Assembly: GCA_030642885.1 (NCBI GenBank)
Contig: DAOWMX010000098.1
Coordinates: 1 to 7,836 of the forward strand
Source: Anaerolineales bacterium
GTDB taxonomy: Bacteria > Chloroflexota > Anaerolineae > Anaerolineales > E44-bin32
Direction of reading: 5' to 3'
DNA length: 7,836 bases
Numbering within the stretch: the stretch's first letter is position 1; every line of letters begins with the position of its first letter. Position numbers and translations under genes: made by a program. This document shows, one piece after another, positions 1-6,113 of this stretch. Under the pieces are notes generated by a model. It was given only the letters and a program-made list of their open reading frames with translations. It made no database searches and was not told where the DNA came from.

Positions 1-224
1 ATGGGTACGAACCACTTTGGGAGCGCTTGTGAGCCCTCGCGGCTGGCGACCATGAATACGAGCTCGCCAGGACCAGCCTGCTCGGTTGCATCAGCAGCAA
101 TTTCGAAATTCCCTGTGGGTTGTTGGTTCTCATCCAAAACGTGGACGACCAGGAACTTGATCCCCTCAAGGTCTTCGTATTTTCTCGTGGCGACAACCGT
201 TCCGACGACGCGTCCAAATTTCAT
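1..224 (-). CDS. BMC-P pentameric shell vertex protein (EutN/CcmL family), second copy, 3' part missing
   Basis: This is a BMC-P (EutN/CcmL/BMV) protein, which forms the pentamers that cap the vertices of microcompartment shells. The first 74 residues are visible; the rest lies beyond base 1. It opens MKFGRVVGTVVATRKYEDLEG, where the first strand and the G-x-VVGTVVATRK signature are typical, and continues with a FLVVHVLDENQQPTG segment and an IAADATEQAGPGELV segment matching the family's AxDavGAGxGExV loop. The usual family length is about 85-100 residues, so roughly 15-25 are missing. The ATG overlaps the TGA of the upstream BMC-T gene (ATGA at 224-221), and only a weak GGA lies upstream, so translation is probably coupled. 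It differs clearly from the other BMC-P gene at 2314-2613 (for example EQAGPGEL against GAGLGEV), so the locus encodes two paralogous vertex proteins. The family call is firm; any specialised role is unknown. Confidence 0.93.
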   Translation of the reverse strand, partial: MKFGRVVGTVVATRKYEDLEGIKFLVVHVLDENQQPTGNFEIAADATEQAGPGELVFMVASREGSQALPKWFVP

Positions 225-841
225 AACTTGTCCATCACCCGAGTGCGAAAGCGAGTCGCATCTCCAAGGTTATTCCACATCTCTTCATGCAGTTGTGGGA
301 TCACGATTTCCCACACGAGCATGCCGGGGCTTTCCAGAGCGCCCACGCCGATTTCGACGGCTGCTTCAACATCGGCAACGAGGCCGGAGAAAAGCACGAT
401 CCCTTTTCCTCCCAGTCCATCGGCGAGGCGAATCTCGAGCAATCGAACTTCAGCGCCCTTGATGCCTGCATCGGCGGCATGAATCGCAGCGGCAACGGTC
501 TTTGTCTCGATCACGCCGAGCGCATCCGTCTTCTCGGGCACGCGTCCCCCGCCAATCGAGCTCACAACCTCGCGGTGGACCTGTGGCAGGTAGACGTAGT
601 CGATTACGTGTGACCCGCCCAGGTCGCGGCCCTCAGCGAGAGACTCCTCCACGTCGGCGACTTCGCCCCCGATCAAGACGAGGTACTTTCCCGGTTGGAC
701 GGTTCCGGTCTTGATGAGGTAAATAGGGGCGCGTTTGATCATGGCGTCCGCGGCATGGATGCCGGCGGCGATGCTGTCGAACTCAACCAGCGCGAGCGCC
801 GGTTCGAGTAAATTACCATAGGTTACTTTTTTCTTGGCCAT
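221..841 (-). CDS. BMC-T trimeric shell protein with two tandem BMC domains
   Basis: A 206-residue protein with two BMC (Pfam BMC) domains in tandem, forming pseudohexameric trimers in the shell facets. Domain 1 spans about residues 15-98 and domain 2 about 107-195. Each shows the canonical pattern: LALVEFDSIAAGIHAADAMIK and LGVIETKTVAAAIHAADAGIK, then a strand with GGEVADVEES or SGLVADVEAA, and a closing YLPQVH or VIPQLH strand. Domain order looks unpermuted. From memory it resembles the Haliangium ochraceum BMC-T1 shell protein. The domain pore loops (around 48-52 and 143-147) lack the small GSG motif of BMC-H proteins, so a different pore is expected. It starts 6 nt after the aldehyde dehydrogenase stop and no clear SD is seen, which suggests reinitiation after the upstream gene. 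Its stop overlaps the next BMC-P gene by 4 bases. Whether it stacks in double layers or carries a cofactor cannot be read from the sequence. Confidence 0.95.
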   Translation of the reverse strand: MAKKKVTYGNLLEPALALVEFDSIAAGIHAADAMIKRAPIYLIKTGTVQPGKYLVLIGGEVADVEESLAEGRDLGGSHVIDYVYLPQVHREVVSSIGGGRVPEKTDALGVIETKTVAAAIHAADAGIKGAEVRLLEIRLADGLGGKGIVLFSGLVADVEAAVEIGVGALESPGMLVWEIVIPQLHEEMWNNLGDATRFRTRVMDKL

Positions 842-847
842 AATGGT

Positions 848-2317
848 TTACACAATTCGGAACGAATCTTTCAACACGCATCGGCGGACGCGGCTGAAGC
901 TGATGGGATTGGTGATCCCCTCTCCGGTGGGGCTGGCGATCGTATAAGAGCAAAAACCCTCACCGCCGAAACCCACACCCGCAAAGGAGGGGCCGTTCTT
1001 TACGAAGATGCTGCAATCCATCTCCCGAGCCATGCGGCTGAGGTTGTCCAGGTTCTTCGAGTGCATGGTGGCTGTGTGCCGGAAACCATGTTCGTAATGT
1101 TTCGCCAGGTCGATGCCCTCGTTAGCATCGCGCACGCGAACGATGGGCATGATGGGCATCATCTGCTCTGAGGGTACGAGTGGGTGGTCGTGGGGTACTT
1201 CCACGATGATCAAGCGGATTTCATCCCCTACTTCGACCCCGATCTCTTTGAGCAGAACGTTGGCATTCTTGCCGATGAAAGCCTTGTTCATCGTCCCATG
1301 CTTCCCTGGGGTTGGAATCTCTGTGAAGATCGATTTCATCAAAAGGTCCAGTTGCTGCAAGTCGATCTCATAGGCGCCATGAGTGCACATCACCCGCTTC
1401 AATGCATCGGCGACAGAGTGGACGACAAAGACCTCTTTCTCGTCCGTGCAGATGATATTGTTGTCGAAGGATGCGCCGCGCACGATATCACTGCCGGCTT
1501 GCTCGATGTCGGCGGTTTCACCCACGACTACAGGAGGATTTCCGGGTCCAGCGCAGATCGCGCGTTTCCCGCTCTTTAAAGCCTCGCGCACAACACCAAT
1601 CCCGCCGGTCACGGTGAGCAGGTTCACATCATTGTGCTTCATGATCTGCTGCGCAGTTTCTATCGTTGGTTCTGCGAGGGCGCAAACCAGATTTGGCGGA
1701 CCGCCAGCTTCAACGATGGCTTCATTGATCAGCTGCACGGCGTGATTGGAGCATGCTCTCGCGCCGGGATGTGCGTTAAACACAATGGCGTTTCCGGCTG
1801 CGACCATGCTAATGGCGTTGCAAATTACGCTTGAAGTCGGGTTGGTGCTGGGAATGATGGCCCCAATCAAGCCGTAGGGTGCATATTCGACGAGCGTTAG
1901 CCCCCCGTCACCGCTCCAGGCTGTCGGGTCGAGGATCTCGGTGCCAGGGGCTTTATTTGCATTCACCAGGTTTTTATCGATCTTGTCCTCATAGCGCCCC
2001 ATACCCGTTTCTTGCCATGCTTCATAGGCGAGGAGCTGGGCGTTTTCGCGCATCACGCGGCGGATGTGGAAGATCATCTGCTCGCGGATGGAGAGGGGCA
2101 GTTCATTTAACTGTTTATATGCCAATCGTGCGGCGGCGACAGCGCTATCGACATCCGCGAATAGGTTATCGCCGTGGCGCAGAACGGGTGCTGGTGGAGG
2201 CGGCTGCACGGGATCTTTTGGCTGCGGCAGCGGTCCTTGGCGCACGCGTTCCCCCTGCTGAAGTTCGTCCATAACCTGCTGAACGATGGCGTCAATTCGT
2301 GTGTCGTCCAACATCAT
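848..2317 (-). CDS. CoA-acylating aldehyde dehydrogenase, microcompartment-associated (EutE/PduP-like)
   Basis: A 489-residue enzyme of the aldehyde dehydrogenase superfamily, predicted to oxidise an aldehyde with NAD+ and CoA to acyl-CoA inside the shell. Acetaldehyde released by the neighbouring DeoC is the likely substrate. The catalytic cysteine is C290 in the context NNIICTDEKEV, characteristic of the EutE/PduP/AdhE branch. Other landmarks are the PSTNP motif at 156-160, TGG at 237-239 and AGPGNPPVVV at 256-265. The N-terminus carries an encapsulation-peptide-like amphipathic helix (about residues 3-20, LDDTRIDAIVQQVMDELQ) followed by a Pro/Gln-rich linker (about 28-44), the usual layout of a shell cargo enzyme. 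The gene overlaps the BMC-P stop (ATGA at 2317-2314). The first two codons are both ATG. A GAGG lies 4 nt before the first and 7 nt before the second, so the true start may be either. The class is sure; substrate is inferred from context. Confidence 0.95.
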   Translation of the reverse strand: MMLDDTRIDAIVQQVMDELQQGERVRQGPLPQPKDPVQPPPPAPVLRHGDNLFADVDSAVAAARLAYKQLNELPLSIREQMIFHIRRVMRENAQLLAYEAWQETGMGRYEDKIDKNLVNANKAPGTEILDPTAWSGDGGLTLVEYAPYGLIGAIIPSTNPTSSVICNAISMVAAGNAIVFNAHPGARACSNHAVQLINEAIVEAGGPPNLVCALAEPTIETAQQIMKHNDVNLLTVTGGIGVVREALKSGKRAICAGPGNPPVVVGETADIEQAGSDIVRGASFDNNIICTDEKEVFVVHSVADALKRVMCTHGAYEIDLQQLDLLMKSIFTEIPTPGKHGTMNKAFIGKNANVLLKEIGVEVGDEIRLIIVEVPHDHPLVPSEQMMPIMPIVRVRDANEGIDLAKHYEHGFRHTATMHSKNLDNLSRMAREMDCSIFVKNGPSFAGVGFGGEGFCSYTIASPTGEGITNPISFSRVRRCVLKDSFRIV

Positions 2318-2613
2318 CCTGCCTCGGATTTGTCATACTTCACGTCACCATCGACTTCGAGGACATCGACGATGGCCATGATTACGCCGTCGCAAGGTCT
2401 ATCGCGGGTGAATTTCGTTTGCCGGGCGGCGCTGCCTGTGGCGTATAGCACAACTTCACCTAATCCTGCGCCAACGGCATCCGCAGCCACACGATAGCCG
2501 CCAGTTTCCTTGCCCTCGATGTCGAGCTGCTTGAGCACAAGAAACTTGAGACTCTCGAGGCTTTCCTCTTTCCGAGTGGCGACAAGTGTGCCAACAACTT
2601 TACCTAGTAGCAT
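2314..2613 (-). CDS. BMC-P pentameric shell vertex protein (EutN/CcmL family)
   Basis: A 99-residue pentamer-forming shell vertex protein. It begins MLLGKVVGTLVATRK and contains AADAVGAGLGEVVLYATGS (residues 43-61), ARQT, and the closing AIVDVLEVDGDV, all standard for the EutN/CcmL family and, from memory, close to the Haliangium ochraceum BMC-P. I chose the ATG at 2613 because it matches the conserved family N-terminus and has GGAG (2620-2623) 6 nt upstream. The frame stays open to an ATG at 2724, but the extra 37 residues are not family-like. Another in-frame ATG at 2625 would add only four residues. The stop overlaps the ATG of the aldehyde dehydrogenase (ATGA), indicating coupled translation. 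A 190-nt gap separates it from the upstream BMC-H gene; I see no terminator hairpin with a U-tract there, so read-through is expected. Confidence 0.95.
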   Translation of the reverse strand: MLLGKVVGTLVATRKEESLESLKFLVLKQLDIEGKETGGYRVAADAVGAGLGEVVLYATGSAARQTKFTRDRPCDGVIMAIVDVLEVDGDVKYDKSEAG

Positions 2614-2803
2614 AGGGCACTCCATTTCGATGACCGCTGGGTTCGGGCGAAAAGATGCTGCTGACGGGGAAGCAAGCCGTATAGTAGGTGCGGTCCTGTC
2701 CTGCTCCGCTTCCTCGAGGAACACGTTCTCGATTCCCCGTCAAGATATTTCGAATCGCCCTCAGTACACGATCACCAATGTCGTCGGTCAGTGCAGCGTG
2801 AGT

Positions 2804-3112
2804 TTATCCCTCAGCTGGTCCCCGGCCGAGCGGCAGTGTGACGTCTACGTTTGCATGCGGGCGTGGAATTACGTGGATGGCGGCAACTTCACCGACCTTC
2901 TCCGCTCCGCGTGCACCGGCTTCAACGGCAGCTTTAACCGCGGCGACGTCGCCTCGCACGACGGCGGTGACAAAACCTCCGCCGGTCTTCTCGTACGAGA
3001 CCAACTCGACTTTGGCGGCCTTAACCATCGCGTCCGCGGCTTCGACCATCGCCGGATAGCTTTTGCATTCGACCATGCCGAGCGCTTCCGTCATACCATA
3101 TTCTTCTGCCAT
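2804..3112 (-). CDS. BMC-H hexameric shell protein (PduA/EutM type)
   Basis: A 102-residue single-domain BMC protein forming the hexamers that tile the shell facets. It shows TEALGMVECKSYPAMVEAAD, then AMVKAAKVELVSYEKTGGG and VTAVVRGDVAAVKAAVEAG, ending with IHVIPRPHANVD. The pore loop is KTGGGF with the small residues G44-G46 at the pore, comparable to the GSG of PduA; such pores pass small polar metabolites. From memory it is very similar to the Haliangium ochraceum BMC-H, including the VIPRPH...LPLGR tail. The start at 3112 is supported by a perfect AGGAGG (3118-3123) 5 nt upstream. An in-frame ATG at 3166 would add 18 residues absent from the family and would place the SD inside the coding region. 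The gene is flanked by the two longest gaps in the operon (125 and 190 nt), while its neighbours are tightly packed. Confidence 0.97.
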   Translation of the reverse strand: MAEEYGMTEALGMVECKSYPAMVEAADAMVKAAKVELVSYEKTGGGFVTAVVRGDVAAVKAAVEAGARGAEKVGEVAAIHVIPRPHANVDVTLPLGRGPAEG

Positions 3113-3117
3113 GTGAT

Positions 3118-3123
3118 CCTCCT
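3118..3123 (-). promoter_or_regulatory. Ribosome binding site of BMC-H
   Basis: A perfect AGGAGG sits 5 nt before the ATG at 3112 and fixes that start. Directly upstream, CTCC on the transcript (end of CTCCTCAGGAG, 3119-3129) can pair with part of the SD in a very short hairpin. This may be chance. Confidence 0.8.
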
Positions 3124-3237
3124 GAGGAGCAAGAATTACTTTCTTCGATAGATATTCCCGGCTCAATTTTTTGGCAATCTAGTTTCACCTGACGCGAATT
3201 GAAATTCTTTCACGTCTTCTTTGGATAGCCTTCGAAC

Positions 3238-3876
3238 TCATTGTTTGCGTTTTGATACCATTTCGCGGCCGCTTACGCCTTCAATGGAAGCCACCGCCGC
3301 GCTGTATCCTGCCATGATGTCACGCTCTTCACCGCCGAGGTATACCCGACCGAAGCTCCCGAAGGCGCGCACATCAAGGATGTTAATATTGGCTGCTTTC
3401 TCCGCTTCATTAGCGGCGAGGGCTGCATAGCCGGCGGGTTCCACTTCTAAAACGTACAAGGTCTGCCCGGCTAAAAGCATATGCCCGTAGCGCATGCGGT
3501 TGATCAGCTGAACCTGATGGGCGTCGATATTGCGGATGATCTGACTGGAAACGACGCGCGGTTTTATGCGGTCCGATTCTTCCAAATCAAGCGCTTCGAG
3601 AATTGCTGCACCGGCGGCGCGGACCTCCGCCTGGTCGCTGTGGTGCACCTCGAGCAGCCCGAATAATCGCTCCACAATCTGCATGCCCGGACGCACTCGG
3701 GTTGATTTAAGGGCAATGTCAGTTATGCGATTGATTTCAATGCCGGGGGATATTTCCACCCATAGAGATGTGTCGTTAGGGAGGGGGAGAAATCCCTTGA
3801 CAACCGTGCCTAAGTAGCCGGCATGCTGCAGTTGCAGATTATCGAGAAATATGTATGTGCGTAGATCAACGGTCAT
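3238..3876 (-). CDS. Permuted tandem-BMC trimeric shell protein (BMC-T, double-stacking type likely)
   Basis: A 212-residue shell protein with two divergent BMC domains. Each half has an N-terminal lead-in (about residues 5-36 and 108-139) followed by a recognisable BMC core: LWVEISPGIEINRITDIALK (38-57) through AEVRAAGAAIL, and YVLEVEPAGYAALAANEAEK (141-160) through AFGSFGRVYLGGEERDI. A segment placed before the core in both halves suggests circularly permuted BMC domains, as in CsoS1D/EutL-like trimers. From memory it strongly resembles the Haliangium ochraceum BMC-T2/T3 proteins, including VVSSQII, HQxQLINRMRxG and AGQTLYxLEVxPAGYAALAANEAEKAA. Those form stacked double trimers with a gated pore. 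The AAGGAGG at 3884-3890 begins right after the deoC stop, 7 nt before this ATG. It is thus tightly packed with deoC and followed by a 125-nt gap. The shell assignment is firm; stacking and gating are inferred from homologues. Confidence 0.92.
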   Translation of the reverse strand: MTVDLRTYIFLDNLQLQHAGYLGTVVKGFLPLPNDTSLWVEISPGIEINRITDIALKSTRVRPGMQIVERLFGLLEVHHSDQAEVRAAGAAILEALDLEESDRIKPRVVSSQIIRNIDAHQVQLINRMRYGHMLLAGQTLYVLEVEPAGYAALAANEAEKAANINILDVRAFGSFGRVYLGGEERDIMAGYSAAVASIEGVSGREMVSKRKQ

Positions 3877-3883
3877 AGATGAT

Positions 3884-3890
3884 CCTCCTT
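3884..3890 (-). promoter_or_regulatory. Ribosome binding site of the permuted BMC-T gene
   Basis: AAGGAGG lies 7 nt before the ATG at 3876 and immediately follows the deoC stop codon. It supports the chosen start and strong initiation of this shell gene. Confidence 0.8.
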
Positions 3891-4799
3891 CTAGCTTCCC
3901 TTCTCAACGCCCTGGACGATTTTTACACTTGCGCTGGCGCCGATCCGCGACGCGCCGGCAGCGATCATTTTCTGGGCATCTTCGAAGGTGTGAATGCCTC
4001 CCGCCGCCTTTACGCCGATTGAAGGCCCAACGACTCGGCGCATGAGGGCGACATCTTCAGGTGTAGCGCCGCCGGGGCCGAATCCTGTTGATGTTTTTAC
4101 GAAGTCCGCCCCTGCAACTTTGGAGAGCTGCGAGGCGATGACTTTCTCTTCATCCGTCAGTAATGCAGCCTCGATAATGACTTTGAGGAGCGCGTTTCCA
4201 GCGTGACACACTCGGGCGATGGAGGCGATATCGCGCTCGACGAGTTCGTAATCGCGGGATTTCAGTGCGCCGACGTTGATAACCATGTCGACCTCGGTCG
4301 CCCCGTCGCGGATGGCTTGTTGAGTTTCGAAGACCTTGACCTCCGTCGGCGTCGCGCCGAGTGGAAAGCCCACAACTGTGCATACAGGCACCCCGCTTCC
4401 CTCGAGAAGCTCTGCGCAGAGTTTTACATTCGTCGGGTTGATGCATACCGATGCAAATTGATATTTCCGCGCTTCGTAGCAAAGTTGGGCGATCTGATCG
4501 TGCGTCGCCTCGGCTTTGAGCAATGTATGATCGATGAGGTGGGCGACGCTCGTGTCAGTCGGTGCGATGCCAAGCGTGCTGGCGACGCGGTCAGCACCTG
4601 CGGTGACGACTGGATGGACGTGGTCCATATAGGTGTCGGAGCAGATGTCTGGGGCGCGTGCCCCGCCGTTTTTAGCGGAGGGCAGCTCCTGGTCGTCCTG
4701 GATCAGGATCAGGACCTGGTGTGTGATTTGCTCGATGATGCGTTCGATGGTCTCGTCATCCAGTTCTTTCATCTTCTTTACCTTTAGATTCATTTCCAT
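3891..4799 (-). CDS. deoC: Deoxyribose-phosphate aldolase with N-terminal encapsulation-peptide-like extension
   Basis: A 302-residue class I aldolase of the DeoC family, cleaving 2-deoxy-D-ribose-5-phosphate to glyceraldehyde-3-phosphate and acetaldehyde. The TIM barrel begins near residue 84 (VAHLIDHTLLKAEAT). It shows VCTVVGFPLGAT (139-150), the conserved Asp in EVDMVINVGALK (D171), the Schiff-base Lys in DFVKTSTGF (K235) and the second Lys in VKAAGGI (K264), so the active site appears intact. Normal DeoC is about 220-260 residues. The extra ~80 at the N-terminus hold an amphipathic helix (about 12-33, ELDDETIERIIEQITHQV) and a linker (about 36-70), typical of cargo targeted to a BMC shell. 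The start at 4799 follows AGGAG (4811-4815) by 11 nt. Alternatives are ATGs at 4793 and 4772, the latter keeping the helix. A longer frame to 4892 would overlap the rpiB gene and lacks support. Family and chemistry are confident; encapsulation is inferred. Confidence 0.95.
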   Translation of the reverse strand: MEMNLKVKKMKELDDETIERIIEQITHQVLILIQDDQELPSAKNGGARAPDICSDTYMDHVHPVVTAGADRVASTLGIAPTDTSVAHLIDHTLLKAEATHDQIAQLCYEARKYQFASVCINPTNVKLCAELLEGSGVPVCTVVGFPLGATPTEVKVFETQQAIRDGATEVDMVINVGALKSRDYELVERDIASIARVCHAGNALLKVIIEAALLTDEEKVIASQLSKVAGADFVKTSTGFGPGGATPEDVALMRRVVGPSIGVKAAGGIHTFEDAQKMIAAGASRIGASASVKIVQGVEKGS

Positions 4800-4810
4800 T
4801 ACTTGTGTAA

Positions 4811-4815
4811 CTCCT
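4811..4815 (-). promoter_or_regulatory. Probable ribosome binding site of deoC
   Basis: AGGAG lies in the 25-nt gap between the rpiB stop and the deoC ATG at 4799, with an 11-nt spacer, slightly long. The AAAGG located 8 nt before the ATG at 4772 is a weaker alternative. Confidence 0.55.
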
Positions 4816-4824
4816 AGTAGAGAT

Positions 4825-6048
4825 TTATGATTGCTTTGTAAATCGCTGTTCGATTTGCATGATTTTATCCACACGACGAGCGTGCCTTCCACCGCCGAAG
4901 GGGGTTTCGAGCCAGGTCTTCACAATCTGCTTCGATAAATTAGCGCCCAGGAGTCCTGCGCCGAGCGTTAAGACATTGGCGTTGTTGTGCTCCCGGCTAT
5001 TTGAGGCCGTTGCCTGGTCATAGCACATTGACGCCCGAACACCGGGCACTTTATTCGCTGTCATGCAAGAGCCAATACCCGCTCCGTCGACAATGATTCC
5101 GCGCCAGGCGCGGCCGTCAGCCACAAGTTGGGCCACGGCGAAAGCGAAGTCCGGGTAGTCTACTGATTCCGTACTCTTGGTTCCACAGTCGATTACGCCG
5201 TAGCCGAGCTCGCCCAGATAGTTTTTCAAGCTCTCTTTCAGCGTATATCCACCGTGATCCGCGCCAATAGCGACCAATTTTTCAGCGCCTGTCCCTGGAG
5301 CAGGGGTGGGGATCGCAACCTTCGAAGGAGATGCAGCTAGTTGTCCTTTGAGTATGGTTATTCGCCGTTCCATGGCGGTTTGCCGGGCGAGGGGTGTAAC
5401 AATTGACTCCGCAGGAGTTTTAAATTCACTGCCGTGAGGCAAGTCCTTGATGTCCAGCTCCGTCACGAGTTGCCCTGTAGATCGCTGCGAGGGTTGGAAA
5501 TGCCGGCCGATTTTTTCGATTTGTCCCTCGCTCACACCTGTAGCGGGGACGATGGAGAGTGATTGTGAGGTAGTAGAATCGCCTTCACGGATCGTGATGT
5601 GGCGATCCATCGCCACTTGTCGAGCAAGGGGCGTGACTAATGCGCCCTGAGGGACAGTGAAGGATCCGCCAAAAGGAAGGTCTTCGATGTCCTGTTCGGT
5701 GACTAACTGGTCCGTCTTTCGTTGTGGAGGGCTGTAATGTCTCCCTGCCATCTCAATCTTCTCTGTGCTGACCATTGAGTCTGGAACGATCGATAGCGCA
5801 CGTGAGTCGGGTTCACTATCTCTAAGGATGGAGATATGGCGGTCCATCGCCACTTGGCGTGCCAGAGGGGTGACTATTGAGTCTTTTGAAACCCTGATTT
5901 CTCCCCCATAGGGGAGGTCATTCACATCGAGTTCTGTGACCAAGTTGCGCGCCGCGCTTCTTGATAGCGCTGGGGTAGGATTTGGTTTTCCCAACGTCCT
6001 GTAAACAACTCGACTCACGAGATTTCGGATATTTTTCTCGTCGCTCAC
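4825..6048 (-). CDS. rpiB: RpiB/LacAB-family sugar-phosphate isomerase fused to a triplicated EutQ/EutT-like N-terminal motif
   Basis: A 407-residue protein. Residues 257-402 form an RpiB-type isomerase: IGADHGGYTLK (261-271), DYPDFA (297-302), ANKVPGVRAS (331-340), SREHNNANVLTLGAGLLG (351-368) and FGGGRHARRVDKI (384-396). Such enzymes interconvert ribose-5- and ribulose-5-phosphate or related sugars and are normally about 150 residues. The usual catalytic Cys (ICGTG) is replaced by Asp (D321 in VDGAGIGSCM), so activity or substrate may differ. The extra ~250 residues comprise an amphipathic start (about 3-20, probable encapsulation peptide) and three copies of a motif LVTExDIxDLPxG...SIVTPLARQxAMxRxITI at about 36-75, 115-153 and 194-233. 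This recalls the N-termini of EutQ and EutT. The start is GTG at 6048 with AGGAG 9 nt upstream; no nearby ATG fits. It lies 65 nt after the GntR gene and 25 nt before deoC. The isomerase fold is sure; the repeat's role is unknown. Confidence 0.92.
   Translation of the reverse strand: MSDEKNIRNLVSRVVYRTLGKPNPTPALSRSAARNLVTELDVNDLPYGGEIRVSKDSIVTPLARQVAMDRHISILRDSEPDSRALSIVPDSMVSTEKIEMAGRHYSPPQRKTDQLVTEQDIEDLPFGGSFTVPQGALVTPLARQVAMDRHITIREGDSTTSQSLSIVPATGVSEGQIEKIGRHFQPSQRSTGQLVTELDIKDLPHGSEFKTPAESIVTPLARQTAMERRITILKGQLAASPSKVAIPTPAPGTGAEKLVAIGADHGGYTLKESLKNYLGELGYGVIDCGTKSTESVDYPDFAFAVAQLVADGRAWRGIIVDGAGIGSCMTANKVPGVRASMCYDQATASNSREHNNANVLTLGAGLLGANLSKQIVKTWLETPFGGGRHARRVDKIMQIEQRFTKQS
5350..5943 (-). 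repeat. Intragenic tandem repeat, 237-bp period (79 codons), two full units and one partial
   Basis: Within the rpiB gene, unit 1 (5943-5707, residues 36-114) and unit 2 (5706-5470, residues 115-193) are full. Unit 3 (5469-5350, residues 194-233) holds only the conserved motif. The core LVTE..D..DLP.G......VTPLARQ.AM.R.I.I begins each unit at exactly 79-residue spacing. The linker between cores is also repeated (LSIVP...VS...IE..GRH..P.QR.T.QLVTE). Parts are still alike at DNA level, for example around the TPLARQVAMDRH codons in units 1 and 2, so duplication is fairly evident, with divergence since. Confidence 0.9.
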
Positions 6049-6057
6049 GAATGCTTT

Positions 6058-6062
6058 CTCCT
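6058..6062 (-). promoter_or_regulatory. Ribosome binding site deciding the GTG start of the rpiB gene
   Basis: AGGAG lies 9 nt before the GTG at 6048. No ATG in frame is near, so this SD supports the rare start codon. Confidence 0.7.
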
Positions 6063-6113
6063 AAACACGGATCGCCAGGTGCGCGGGGCAGGGTGCCGCC
6101 GATCACTTCGCGC

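Noticed and set aside
1184..1579. Long open frames on the plus strand inside the aldehyde dehydrogenase, rpiB and deoC genes
   Set aside because: They are antisense shadows of well-supported coding regions; their translations show no recognisable domain.
2710..2721. Perfect 12-bp palindrome TTCCTCGAGGAA between the BMC-H and BMC-P genes
   Set aside because: A palindrome of this length is expected once or twice by chance in a window of this size, and it has no U-tract or second copy.
2614..2724. N-terminal extension of 37 residues on the BMC-P protein from an ATG at 2724
   Set aside because: The extension has no family-like features and the internal ATG at 2613 matches the conserved BMC-P start with its own GGAG site.
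4800..4892. Upstream start of deoC at 4892, adding 31 residues
   Set aside because: It would overlap the end of rpiB by 68 bases and has no supporting SD; the ATG at 4799 follows an AGGAG.
6049..6113. Possible second operator or promoter in the 65-nt gap between GntR and rpiB
   Set aside because: No copy of the CTTGT/ACAAG motif, no promoter hexamer pair and no stable hairpin could be found there.
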